Positions 1 to 6,732 of a stretch of 13,355 nucleotides of DNA are shown here, piece after piece. The stretch covers positions 1-13,355 of the forward strand of contig JAFASD010000582.1 of the NCBI GenBank assembly GCA_019244945.1, read 5' to 3'. The notes below the pieces were generated by a model. That model was given only the letters and a program-made list of their open reading frames with translations. It had not been told where the DNA came from and searched no databases. The first letter of the stretch is position 1; each line of letters begins with the position of its first letter. This DNA is from Acidobacteriaceae bacterium. GTDB lineage: Bacteria > Acidobacteriota > Terriglobia > Bryobacterales > Bryobacteraceae. A program made the translations under genes and the position numbers.

Positions 1-693
1 GAGCCCATTCGCCCATTTGAGGGCTGTCTGAATAGAGGTTTCCAGTCGCCTTTCAATTCCTGGCTTCACAGTTAAGCGATCGATGACAACTTCAATGGTG
101 TGATTGGTGCGTTTATGGAGCTTGATGGGTTCGTCAAGGGATCGAAGCTGGCCGTCGATCCGGGCGCGAAAACCTGCCTTGGCGATGGCCTCGAGCTCTT
201 TCTTGTACTCGCCTTTGCGCCCGCGAGCGATCGGCGCCAAGATCATAATGCGCTCGCTTTGATGCTGAGCAAAAACCTGTTCGAGAATTTGCGCAGGCGA
301 TTGCCTTTCGATTTCGGCGCCACAAAACGGGCAGTGAGGAACTCCTACGGAGGAATACAGGAGCCGAAGATAGTCATAGATTTCGGTCACCGTGCCCACC
401 GTCGATCGCGGACTGCGCGAAGTGGTCTTCTGCTCGATAGAGATGGCGGGACTCAATCCGTCGATTGAATCCACTTCCGGACGCTCCATCTGATCGAGGA
501 ATTGGCGCGCATACGGCGATAGAGTTTCAACATACCGACGCTGCCCTTCGGCGTAGATTGTGTCGAAGGCGAGCGAACTTTTGCCAGAGCCACTGAGTCC
601 GGTAATGACCGTAAAGGTATTTCGCGGAATTTCGACGCTGATGTTTTTCAGATTATGCTGGCGCGCGCCATGCACAGAGATACGATCTAACAT
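1..693 (-). CDS. uvrA: UvrABC system protein A, N-terminal part (runs off left edge)
   Basis: UvrA is the damage-scanning ABC-type ATPase of nucleotide excision repair; it forms a dimer that loads UvrB at DNA lesions. The visible 231 codons start at the ATG whose complement is at 691-693 and stay open to the window edge, so about three quarters of the usual ~940-residue protein is missing. Directly visible are the UvrA N-terminus (MLDRISVHGARQHNLKNI), the first Walker A GLSGSGKSS at residues 32-40, the following AFDTIYAEGQRRYVETLS block, the SPAISIEQKTTSRSPRSTVGT region of the signature-insertion area, and HCPFCG near residue 122, the usual start of the UvrB-binding/insertion segment. Upstream there is only a weak purine run (GAGAAAA). 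I see no LexA-type operator in the gap to the divergent HAD gene, so SOS control cannot be claimed. Identity is secure. Confidence 0.97.
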   Translation of the reverse strand, partial: MLDRISVHGARQHNLKNISVEIPRNTFTVITGLSGSGKSSLAFDTIYAEGQRRYVETLSPYARQFLDQMERPEVDSIDGLSPAISIEQKTTSRSPRSTVGTVTEIYDYLRLLYSSVGVPHCPFCGAEIERQSPAQILEQVFAQHQSERIMILAPIARGRKGEYKKELEAIAKAGFRARIDGQLRSLDEPIKLHKRTNHTIEVVIDRLTVKPGIERRLETSIQTALKWANGL

Positions 694-703
694 TTTTCTC
701 AAT

Positions 704-734
704 GCGCACACGCAGTGTTGAAGACGGTGTGCGC
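704..734. promoter_or_regulatory. Inverted repeat in front of uvrA
   Basis: Perfect 8-base arms GCGCACAC (704-711) and GTGTGCGC (727-734) are separated by 15 bases. The element ends 11 bases before the uvrA start, in the divergent gap between uvrA and the HAD gene. Six of the eight pairs are G-C, so it could be an operator or a hairpin in the uvrA leader. The ACAC of the left arm can also pair with GTGT at 715-718, giving a competing small hairpin. Function is inferred from position only. Confidence 0.4.
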
Positions 735-810
735 TCCAATTCAGAAGGGCTTACCTCTATTGTCGTTCATCTTCCTTGCGGGCCATTTTCGCCCAATTTA
801 ACCCGAATGC

Positions 811-816
811 TATTCT
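811..816 (+). promoter_or_regulatory. Candidate -10 (TATTCT) for leaderless transcription of the HAD gene
   Basis: TATTCT ends six bases before the GTG start at 823, so a transcript would begin at or next to the start codon. There is no Shine-Dalgarno in front of the GTG. A poor -35 (TTTTCG, 786-791, 19-base spacer) is the best available. The same arrangement recurs before four other genes here. Confidence 0.4.
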
Positions 817-822
817 CATGCC

Positions 823-1503
823 GTGAATGAAATCGTGCACAAGAACATTGCGATGATATTCGATTTGGATGGCGTGCTCATCCATTCGATGCCATTGCAT
901 GTTCTTGCGTGGCAGCAGTATCTTGCAGGTGTCGGCGTTTGCTGTGAAGACATTGAGCAAAGGATGCACGGGAGGCGAAATTCAGAGCTGGTTCGGGATC
1001 TTCTTGGCGATCATCTCGCCAACGATTTGGTGATGGAACACGGCGCTGCGAAGGAACGGCTCTTTCGGGAAATGCTTTTGAAGGCCGATTTGAATCAATA
1101 TCGCGTGGCCGGGCTGTTGGAATTTCTACAGAGACATGAGGATATTCCGAAGGCAGTCGGATCAAACGCGGAACCGCCGAATGTCGATTTCGTTTTGGAC
1201 CGATTCGGTCTACGGCCTTTCTTCCCAGTTACCGTCAACGGGTATCAGGTAAGGCGTCCCAAGCCGTTTCCCGATATCTACCTCAAAGCGGCAGAGCTCT
1301 TGCGCACACCACCGGGTGACTGTATTGTCTTCGAAGATTCACCGACCGGAGTTGAGGCGGCGCGGGCCGCAGGTACGCGAATTGTGGGTGTGGACACAAC
1401 GCCGACTGAGTTCCACGGTGTCGACCTTCGAATCCACGACTTTCTCGACCCGCAATTGGAGGCATGGCTCGAAGCGCAAACGGCGCTCAGCATTCCGGCC
1501 TGA
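823..1503 (+). CDS. HAD-family hydrolase, beta-phosphoglucomutase-like
   Basis: A 226-residue haloacid-dehalogenase-superfamily protein that probably acts on a sugar phosphate or similar small phosphate ester in the cytoplasm. All four HAD motifs are visible: FDLDGVL with nucleophile D14 and acid/base D16, a Ser in VGSN (S114), K147 in RRPKPFPD, and the Mg-binding VFEDSPTGVEAA (E171, D172). The helical cap between residues 20 and 85 marks subfamily I, as in beta-phosphoglucomutase and phosphoglycolate phosphatase-like enzymes. The substrate cannot be read from the sequence. The start is taken as GTG 823; the next in-frame start is ATG 853 (M11), which would leave only two residues before the first motif and is less likely. 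It is followed after 15 bases by the VOC gene, so the two are probably co-transcribed. Confidence 0.88.
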   Translation: MNEIVHKNIAMIFDLDGVLIHSMPLHVLAWQQYLAGVGVCCEDIEQRMHGRRNSELVRDLLGDHLANDLVMEHGAAKERLFREMLLKADLNQYRVAGLLEFLQRHEDIPKAVGSNAEPPNVDFVLDRFGLRPFFPVTVNGYQVRRPKPFPDIYLKAAELLRTPPGDCIVFEDSPTGVEAARAAGTRIVGVDTTPTEFHGVDLRIHDFLDPQLEAWLEAQTALSIPA

Positions 1504-1518
1504 AGCCAGGAGAAAAAT

Positions 1519-1893
1519 ATGTTTACCGGCATCGAACATTTCGCAATCGCATCGCCGAATCCAAAACAGCTCGCCGACTGGTATGTTTCGCATTTGGAGT
1601 TCGAGATAACTTTCGAATACGCGGGAAATTACTTCATAGAAGCGAAGAACGGCGGACTGATCGAGATTATTCCTGCGGAAGGCGAGCGAATTGCCAGCGC
1701 CATGCGCACGCCGGGGATGCGGCACATCGCCATTGCAGTTGACGATTTCGACGCGGCTTACCAGCAGCTCAAAGAACAAGGCGTGAAATTTGAGGGCGAA
1801 CCGTACACCAACGACGGTAATCGGGTGGTGTTTTTCAAAGATGCCGACGGCAATCTAATTCATCTGATCCACCGAAAGACCCCGCTTCCGTAA
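1519..1893 (+). CDS. VOC family protein (glyoxalase/bleomycin-resistance fold)
   Basis: A 124-residue vicinal-oxygen-chelate protein with two beta-alpha-beta-beta-beta units: residues 1-52, then 66-120 after a short linker. Family members use a divalent metal for glyoxalase, dioxygenase or drug-binding functions; the substrate here is unknown. The usual metal ligands are visible as H7 (IEHFAIA), E49 (LIEIIP) and H69 (RHIAIAV). The fourth position, normally Glu in the last strand, is His (H115 in GNLIHLIH), so metal binding may differ. A good ribosome site, AGGAG at 1509-1513, precedes ATG 1519, which makes the start firm and contrasts with several neighbours that have none. It lies 15 bases after the HAD gene. 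An inverted repeat separates it from the MFS gene. Confidence 0.88.
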   Translation: MFTGIEHFAIASPNPKQLADWYVSHLEFEITFEYAGNYFIEAKNGGLIEIIPAEGERIASAMRTPGMRHIAIAVDDFDAAYQQLKEQGVKFEGEPYTNDGNRVVFFKDADGNLIHLIHRKTPLP

Positions 1894-1902
1894 CGCAATT
1901 CG

Positions 1903-1923
1903 TTGTAACGTCTCGTGTTACAA
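1903..1923. promoter_or_regulatory. Perfect inverted repeat TTGTAAC-N7-GTTACAA, candidate operator
   Basis: Arms at 1903-1909 and 1917-1923 are exact complements with a seven-base spacer, centred at 1913 in the 41-base gap between the VOC and MFS genes. The size and spacing suit a dimeric regulator of TetR or MarR type, and drug-exporter genes are commonly controlled this way. The right arm also touches the purine run AAAGAG (1922-1927) that is the only ribosome-site candidate of the MFS gene, so an RNA hairpin acting on translation is an alternative. No regulator gene lies next to it. Confidence 0.45.
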
Positions 1924-1934
1924 AGAGCATTGCC

Positions 1935-3140
1935 TTGCTGAAGCGCGTCTTTAGAGCGTTCCAATATCCCGACTTCCGGCTGATGTGGCTGGGAGCGTGT
2001 ACATCGACCATCGGCACCTGGATGCAAATTCTGGCGCAGAGCTGGCTCGTGTACAGCCTGTCCAATTCGTCGCTCTATCTCGGCCTCGACGCCTTTTTCG
2101 GACAGATTCCGATTTTCATGTTCTCGCTTTTTGGCGGAGTCTTCGCGGACCGTAAGAGCCGTCAGAGTTTGCTGGTCATGTCGCAAGTCATCCAGTTATC
2201 GTGCGCATTTATCCTCGCTGGATTAGTGGCATTAGGAGTCGTTCGCGTATGGCATATCTGGTGCCTTTCTTTCACCGTAGGCGTGGCGCAATCTTTTGGA
2301 GGCCCGGCGTATCTGGCTCTGATTCCGACTCTGGTCGAGAAGGAAGATCTTCAAAATGCAATCGCACTAAACTCCATTCAGTTCAACCTGGCGCGTGTTG
2401 TCGGCCCGGCGTTGGGCGGAATCGCATTAGTAAAGCTGGGTGCGCAATGGTGTTTTACGCTGAACGGCATTTCATACCTTGCGGTCATTTTCACGTTACT
2501 GATGATTCACCCGCGTTTTGTGCCGGAAAAAACGGGCGAGTCGGTTCTTCAGAGTATGCGCCAAGGCATCACGTTCTTGCGGCAACGTGAAGGCATGGCC
2601 GCGCTTGTGGCGCTAGCGTTCTTGTCAACACTGTTGTCGTTTCCGCTGATCACATTTCTCCCCGTGATGGCTCGCGAGGTTTTTCACGCCGGCTCGAACA
2701 CATTCACTTTGTTCCTTTGTCTATCTGGAGCAGGATCGGTCACAGGAGCGCTTTTCGTCGCCGCAGCTCAGGCGCATGCCGGTCAAGCCAAGCGGTCGTT
2801 ATTGGTTATGGTGATTCTCGGAATTATCATGGCTGGGTTTGGGCTATCCAGAAATTTGATATTGAGTACAACACTCGTTTTCGGGGCTGGCGCAGCGTTG
2901 ATGATTGTCTTCGCGCTGAATTCTTCTCTGGTCCAACTGTATGTAAGCGATGCCATGCGAGGGCGCGTGATGAGCGTTTACAACGTAGCGTTCCGGGGAG
3001 GGATGCCACTCGGCAGTGTTATTTCAGGATTTTTGATTAAGCAAACCTCCGTGCGCGTGATTATGGCTGGAAACGGACTGCTGCTCGTAGTACTAGCTTT
3101 GTACTTTCTGCTCGTTCAAAGGAAACTTTCGAAACTCTGA
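1935..3140 (+). CDS. MFS transporter, MFS_3 / EntS-like exporter family
   Basis: A 401-residue inner-membrane major facilitator with the usual length and about 12 hydrophobic segments. It most resembles the MFS_3 group (enterobactin exporter EntS and relatives), which expels small molecules by proton antiport. Seen directly: an N-terminus FRAFQYPDFRLMWLG leading into IGTWMQ in helix 1, the loop 2-3 motif A as GGVFADRKSR around residues 67-76, and the second-half signature DAMRGRVMSVYNVAFRGG followed by PLGSVISGFL. The substrate is not deducible, and siderophore genes are absent nearby. The start is TTG 1935; no ATG or GTG lies upstream in frame, and later starts would cut into helix 1. AAAGAG at 1922-1927 is a weak ribosome site. 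The inverted repeat immediately upstream suggests its own control. Confidence 0.9.
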   Translation: MLKRVFRAFQYPDFRLMWLGACTSTIGTWMQILAQSWLVYSLSNSSLYLGLDAFFGQIPIFMFSLFGGVFADRKSRQSLLVMSQVIQLSCAFILAGLVALGVVRVWHIWCLSFTVGVAQSFGGPAYLALIPTLVEKEDLQNAIALNSIQFNLARVVGPALGGIALVKLGAQWCFTLNGISYLAVIFTLLMIHPRFVPEKTGESVLQSMRQGITFLRQREGMAALVALAFLSTLLSFPLITFLPVMAREVFHAGSNTFTLFLCLSGAGSVTGALFVAAAQAHAGQAKRSLLVMVILGIIMAGFGLSRNLILSTTLVFGAGAALMIVFALNSSLVQLYVSDAMRGRVMSVYNVAFRGGMPLGSVISGFLIKQTSVRVIMAGNGLLLVVLALYFLLVQRKLSKL

Positions 3141-3164
3141 GAGCAGGCATTCGTCATTCCTACA

Positions 3165-3899
3165 ATGAAAAGAAGAATGCTCGGAGGAAACAGTTTGTTG
3201 TGCGCGCGGATGATGGTGATCCTTGTATGTGCATCCCTTGTTGCCACCGCAGGCGATTCAGGGATGAACGAGTTGGTCGCCGCCAGAGACCGGCAGGACC
3301 TCCACGCATTGGATCGAATGATTTCGCAATACAAGGATGCTTCACAAAAAGAGCCGCAATCAGCCAGCGCGCAATACCGGCTTGCTCTGGCATATTCTTA
3401 CAGCGCGGAAGTGGCCACGGAACTTCGGGATAAAAGAAAGGCCGAAGCCATGGCAGAGGCGGGGATGGATGCAGCCAGAAAAGCAGTTTCCGGAAACGGC
3501 GCAAGCGCAGAATATCATCGCCTTTTGGGCGAGCTCTGCGGTCAGGTAATTCCGGCTAATCCTCTGCTTGGCGCATTGAAATACGGACAATGCGCGCATG
3601 ATGAAATCGACAAAGCGATTCAGCTAGATAATAGGCTCGCGCTTGCGTACGTCAGCCGGGGAGTGGGAAATTACTACTTGCCGGCATCGATGGGCGGCGG
3701 TGTGGAGCTTGCGCTTAAGGACTTCGATAAAGCCATTTCGCTGAATCCGAGCTTGCCCGAGGCGTACCTTTGGAAGGGCGTGACCCTGCGCAAAGCAAAT
3801 CGGAACGCCGAGGCGCGGAAAGCTTTGGAGCGAGCAGTTCAACTCGATTCACAATGGACCTGGGCTAAACAGCAGTTGGAGAAGACTCCAGCCCAATAA
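3165..3899 (+). CDS. Exported TPR-repeat protein
   Basis: A 244-residue protein with a Sec-type signal: basic MKRRM start, hydrophobic stretch at about 15-28, and likely cleavage after LVATA near residue 29. There is no proper lipobox (the residue before C22 is Val), so it is probably periplasmic and soluble. The rest is tetratricopeptide repeats, clearest at 65-108, 114-155, 156-195 (ending KDFDKAISLNP) and 197-230 (ending KALERAVQLDS). TPRs bind partner proteins; no enzyme motif is seen. The stop overlaps the ATG of the next gene by one base (TAATG), implying translational coupling and a possible working partnership with that membrane protein. ATG 3165 is used; ATG 3177 (M5), preceded by AAGAAG, is an equally reasonable start. 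A -10-like TACAAT (3161-3166) overlaps the first ATG. Confidence 0.8.
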   Translation: MKRRMLGGNSLLCARMMVILVCASLVATAGDSGMNELVAARDRQDLHALDRMISQYKDASQKEPQSASAQYRLALAYSYSAEVATELRDKRKAEAMAEAGMDAARKAVSGNGASAEYHRLLGELCGQVIPANPLLGALKYGQCAHDEIDKAIQLDNRLALAYVSRGVGNYYLPASMGGGVELALKDFDKAISLNPSLPEAYLWKGVTLRKANRNAEARKALERAVQLDSQWTWAKQQLEKTPAQ

Positions 3900-5599
3900 T
3901 GAGGCGAGCGCTTTTCCTCTGCTTAGGCATTGTTGTATTTACCTGGCTTGAATTTCAGTTTTTTCCCGGACACACATACTTACGCGGAGATAGCCAGATC
4001 TATGTGCCGGTTTTGGAGAGACTCGATACCCCGGGTTACTTGTCCCGCGACTTAGTCGCTACTCACCCGCACGTCACATACACGATTTATGACGAAGTTA
4101 CTCTGTTCCTGCATGTGGCGGGTAGATTAACCCTTCAGAGGGCGCTGGAAGTTCAGCAGGTAGTTTGCCGGGCAGCAGCAATAGCAGGAATATTCCTGCT
4201 TGTTTTGTCTACTGGACTGGGCGAGGCATGGGCATTTCTGGTAGCAGTTCTGTTGAACCTGGGCGCCACACTGGCAGGACCGGCGGTGGAATTGGTGCAA
4301 TCCGAGCCTTTGCCTGTAGGGTTCGCATTTGCACTGTCGCTATTGGCCATGGGCTTTCTTGCACGGGAAAAACCATTGCTCGCTGGATTGTCCGGCGGGA
4401 TCGCTTGCGTTTACCATCCCGCAACCGCCGCTCCTTTTTGGGGCTTGGTCCTGCTGGTCTTTGCGGTGGATCGAAGCTTACGAAAACTGTTTCGGCCCGC
4501 GTTGACGATTTTGGTCATCTTCGCTCTTTTGCTCGGCAATCTGGCGCAGTTACAGCCAGGGATCGCGGAATCCCAGCCTTTCTTTGGGAAGCTCTCGGCA
4601 AACCTCGCAGAGTTGCAGCAGTATCGCACTCCTTATGTATGGGTATCGCTTTGGGCGGGAGCGGACATTTGGCACTATCTCGCAATCTGGATTTGTGGGT
4701 TATGGGCAACCACGCGGATCTGGGCAAGCCTAAATCGCCAGGTGCGCTGGTTTCTGCTCGTTTTACCGACATACGGCATCCTAAGCGTTCCGCTTTCTTA
4801 CCTACTACTGGAGCGCTTTCGGTGGTCCTTCATTCCCGAAGTTCAGCCGGCCAGAGCACTGCTTTTTACCGTAGCAATGGCCTCGCTCGCCTGCGGAGTG
4901 GCGGGCATACGAGCCGCGCAAGCTCGAAGGAGAGCCGAAGCGTTTCTTTGGCTCCTTCTCGTATTTGCGTTACCGATGAACACACGCATTCTGGATTTTC
5001 TGCGCCTCTCCCGGCTGACAAACTTGGCTCAACTAATCCTGTGCGTTGCATTTGCCGCCGCACTGACTGCTTTGATCCGACGCTTCGCTGCAACACGTTG
5101 GCGATTGGCCGTTCTCGGCTTGCCGATCCTGGCGATCCTCGCATTCGCGATGATGAGCCGGATCACGGATTATTCGAACAGCGAAAAGGCGTCGGTGATC
5201 GGGTTGGCTGACTGGGCCGAAACGAACACCTGGGGCAGTTCGGTGTTCTTGTTTCCGGATGCCGGGCGCGAGTTGTATCCCGGAATATTTCGCGCCCAAT
5301 CTCGCAGGGCGCTTTGGGTCGACTGGGAGAGCGGTGATCTAGTTGACTATTTCGAGTCCGCAGGGATCGAGTGGTGGAACCGCTGGCAGCAAACCATGCA
5401 GGATCGCTACTCCACCGATCGCCTGGAGAGTTCGTTATCGCTTCCCATCGATTATTACGTTTTAAAGCAGGCTGATCGGCTGGCGGATGTAAAGCAGATT
5501 TTCGAAAACAGGGCATATGTGGTTTACGATGCGCGCGACCTGCGCAAGGCATCGGCGCCATTGCGGAATGCGTCCATGTCGAAGAAGTTAACCGGCTAA
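3899..5599 (+). CDS. Large polytopic membrane protein, GT-C-like
   Basis: A 566-residue integral membrane protein I do not recognise by name. It opens with a transmembrane helix (4-22), then an extracytoplasmic loop containing YLRGDSQIY (27-35) and LSRDLVATHPH, followed by roughly ten more hydrophobic helices to about residue 425 and a soluble C-terminal part. An acidic residue in the first outer loop plus many helices and a C-terminal soluble domain is the plan of GT-C glycosyltransferases, which use polyprenyl-phosphate sugars. The C-terminal part (ADWAETNTWGSSVFLFPDAG, then RAQSRRALWVDWES) resembles domains found at the end of GT-C-like bacterial membrane proteins such as DUF6798; this is from memory and tentative. 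It overlaps the TPR gene by one base upstream and DUF507 by 12 bases, tail to tail. A glycosyltransferase role is inference. Confidence 0.75.
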   Translation: MRRALFLCLGIVVFTWLEFQFFPGHTYLRGDSQIYVPVLERLDTPGYLSRDLVATHPHVTYTIYDEVTLFLHVAGRLTLQRALEVQQVVCRAAAIAGIFLLVLSTGLGEAWAFLVAVLLNLGATLAGPAVELVQSEPLPVGFAFALSLLAMGFLAREKPLLAGLSGGIACVYHPATAAPFWGLVLLVFAVDRSLRKLFRPALTILVIFALLLGNLAQLQPGIAESQPFFGKLSANLAELQQYRTPYVWVSLWAGADIWHYLAIWICGLWATTRIWASLNRQVRWFLLVLPTYGILSVPLSYLLLERFRWSFIPEVQPARALLFTVAMASLACGVAGIRAAQARRRAEAFLWLLLVFALPMNTRILDFLRLSRLTNLAQLILCVAFAAALTALIRRFAATRWRLAVLGLPILAILAFAMMSRITDYSNSEKASVIGLADWAETNTWGSSVFLFPDAGRELYPGIFRAQSRRALWVDWESGDLVDYFESAGIEWWNRWQQTMQDRYSTDRLESSLSLPIDYYVLKQADRLADVKQIFENRAYVVYDARDLRKASAPLRNASMSKKLTG

Positions 5600-6175
5600 A
5601 TTGATGCCGAGCTTTTTCAATTCTTCCGCGTAGTAGCGCTTATGCAGAATGTCGTACTCTTCGCCGCCCTCTGCGATCTCTCGCTTCTGGGTCTTAATCT
5701 TCTGTCTGGCGGCTCGATCCACACGATCTTCCAACTGAAGCAAATCCGTGATCTCGCGAACCAAAGCGAGACGGACCTCATTGCGGTCTTTGCGAATCCG
5801 AAAATCGCGCGATTTGCCCATCATCTCGACGATTTTTCGCGATAGATCGTTGACCTTATCGCGCGACAGCTTCATGCCATCGCCGGTGTCGCGGCCCGAT
5901 GCGCGAATCACCTTGCGCTGCGCTAATAACTGGTTCTTGATCTTACGGAACATCTCCTGGTAAGAGACATTCTCGCGACGCATGTACTCGCTATAGTCGT
6001 CCAGCAAGTCACGAACCTCATCGTTCAAACGATCCTCTACAGAGAGATCGTCCTCGATCACTTGAGCAATACTTCCGGCCGCAACGGCGGGATTCGAACT
6101 CTCAAAGGCGGCCGGGACAAGGCGGTTTACAAGCTGGCGCGACAAATATCCAATGAATTCACGGGCCAATAGCAT
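5588..6175 (-). CDS. DUF507 family protein
   Basis: A 195-residue cytoplasmic protein of the DUF507 family, function unknown. It reads as two related halves of about 90 residues: 1-89 (REFIGYLSRQLVNRLV, then QVIEDDLSVEDRLNDEVRDL) and 101-195 (KLSRDKVNDLSRKIVEMM, then LVREITDLLQLEDRVDRAAR). Each half pairs a membrane-free helix with an acidic, arginine-rich helix, and the family shows this duplication. The protein is highly charged and almost entirely helical, with no catalytic motif or signal peptide. DUF2203 lies 63 bases upstream on the same strand, so the two may share a transcript, although a TAAACT hexamer nine bases before this ATG could give it its own start. Its last 12 bases overlap the end of the membrane protein gene on the other strand. 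Confidence 0.88.
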   Translation of the reverse strand: MLLAREFIGYLSRQLVNRLVPAAFESSNPAVAAGSIAQVIEDDLSVEDRLNDEVRDLLDDYSEYMRRENVSYQEMFRKIKNQLLAQRKVIRASGRDTGDGMKLSRDKVNDLSRKIVEMMGKSRDFRIRKDRNEVRLALVREITDLLQLEDRVDRAARQKIKTQKREIAEGGEEYDILHKRYYAEELKKLGINLAG

Positions 6176-6184
6176 CCGAGCGTT

Positions 6185-6190
6185 AGTTTA
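6185..6190 (-). promoter_or_regulatory. Candidate -10 (TAAACT) before DUF507
   Basis: TAAACT on the minus strand ends nine bases before the ATG at 6175. It fits the TANNCT pattern seen before other genes in this window but is 2-3 bases further out, so the leader would be at most a few bases. No Shine-Dalgarno is visible. Weak on its own. Confidence 0.25.
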
Positions 6191-6238
6191 ACAACCGGCT
6201 GCCAACATTTCGCCTCCGGCGTCGGGCCGGTTCCGTGT

Positions 6239-6673
6239 CTACTCTCCGCCGCGGTGATTTGCGAGAAATTCGCTGTCGATCGGACGCCGACCCCGAAATC
6301 CGTCTTCGACATGGTGCCAGAATCCGATTCCTGATTCACCGAGCTTCCAGCAGAGGTACACCTCCTTGCCTTTATACAGCGTGGGGAAATCTATCAGGCC
6401 GGTTTCAACGTCTTTCAATTGGCAACCGGCTTCTTGAATTTTCTCGACGGTTGACTTCAAAGTGCGAGCGGCAGCATCTTTGCGACTCCGAAGCTCCAGA
6501 ACGCGCTCGCGAGGCGGCACCATCCCCCCGATTAGGGCGATGCGCTGGCTGATGCTGGTAAGTTCCGCGTCTACTTCTTCATACTCTTGCTTGGTATGAA
6601 TCAGACTCCTGAGGAGCCTCTCGATTTCCGGCAGCAGTTCCTCTGCTTCGAGCAGATTGAAGAAACGGGGCAC
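6239..6673 (-). CDS. DUF2203 family protein
   Basis: A 144-residue protein of the DUF2203 family, function unknown. The N-terminal two thirds is a charged helical, probably coiled-coil segment (MPRFFNLLEAEELLPEIERL onward, to about residue 92). The C-terminal third carries the family's conserved block: DVETGLIDFPTLYKGKEVYL, then CWKLGESGIGFWHHVEDGFR and GRRPID. The family usually has FWHE in that block; here it is FWHH. There is no signal peptide. The start is GTG (complement 6671-6673), directly at the family N-terminus; no ATG fits. The gene diverges from the epimerase across 59 bases and precedes DUF507, suggesting a two-gene unit. Family assignment is from recognised sequence pattern. Confidence 0.87.
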   Translation of the reverse strand: MPRFFNLLEAEELLPEIERLLRSLIHTKQEYEEVDAELTSISQRIALIGGMVPPRERVLELRSRKDAAARTLKSTVEKIQEAGCQLKDVETGLIDFPTLYKGKEVYLCWKLGESGIGFWHHVEDGFRGRRPIDSEFLANHRGGE

Positions 6674-6679
6674 AAATCC

Positions 6680-6685
6680 AGGGTA
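6680..6685 (-). promoter_or_regulatory. Candidate -10 (TACCCT) for leaderless transcription of DUF2203
   Basis: On the minus strand TACCCT ends six bases before the GTG start at 6673, with only a poor TGGA as possible ribosome site. The position one to two turns further up has no TTGACA-like -35. It shares the 59-base divergent gap with the epimerase promoter candidate. Confidence 0.35.
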
Positions 6686-6720
6686 GAACGCTTGGGTGCG
6701 CTGAGGCCATTTTGGTCGAG

Positions 6721-6726
6721 TAATCT
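6721..6726 (+). promoter_or_regulatory. Candidate -10 (TAATCT) for leaderless transcription of the epimerase gene
   Basis: TAATCT ends six bases before the TTG start at 6733. No Shine-Dalgarno is present between them (GGTGAC only). No clear -35 is seen at 16-19 bases upstream. Confidence 0.4.
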
Positions 6727-6732
6727 GGTGAC

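Noticed and set aside
100..468. Open frame of 122 codons on the plus strand
   Set aside because: Lies antisense to a secure uvrA coding sequence; protein has no recognisable pattern.
694..822. LexA/SOS box for uvrA
   Set aside because: Neither CTGT-N8-ACAG nor GAAC-N4-GTTC forms are present in the gap.
1860..2186. Minus-strand open frame covering the start of the MFS gene
   Set aside because: Overlaps a clear transporter N-terminus in antisense; low-complexity charged translation with no family pattern.
5581..5625. Possible terminator hairpin (CGGC/GCCG, then CTTTTTC) after the membrane protein gene
   Set aside because: Stem of only four base pairs, and it lies in DUF507 coding sequence whose codons explain the T run.
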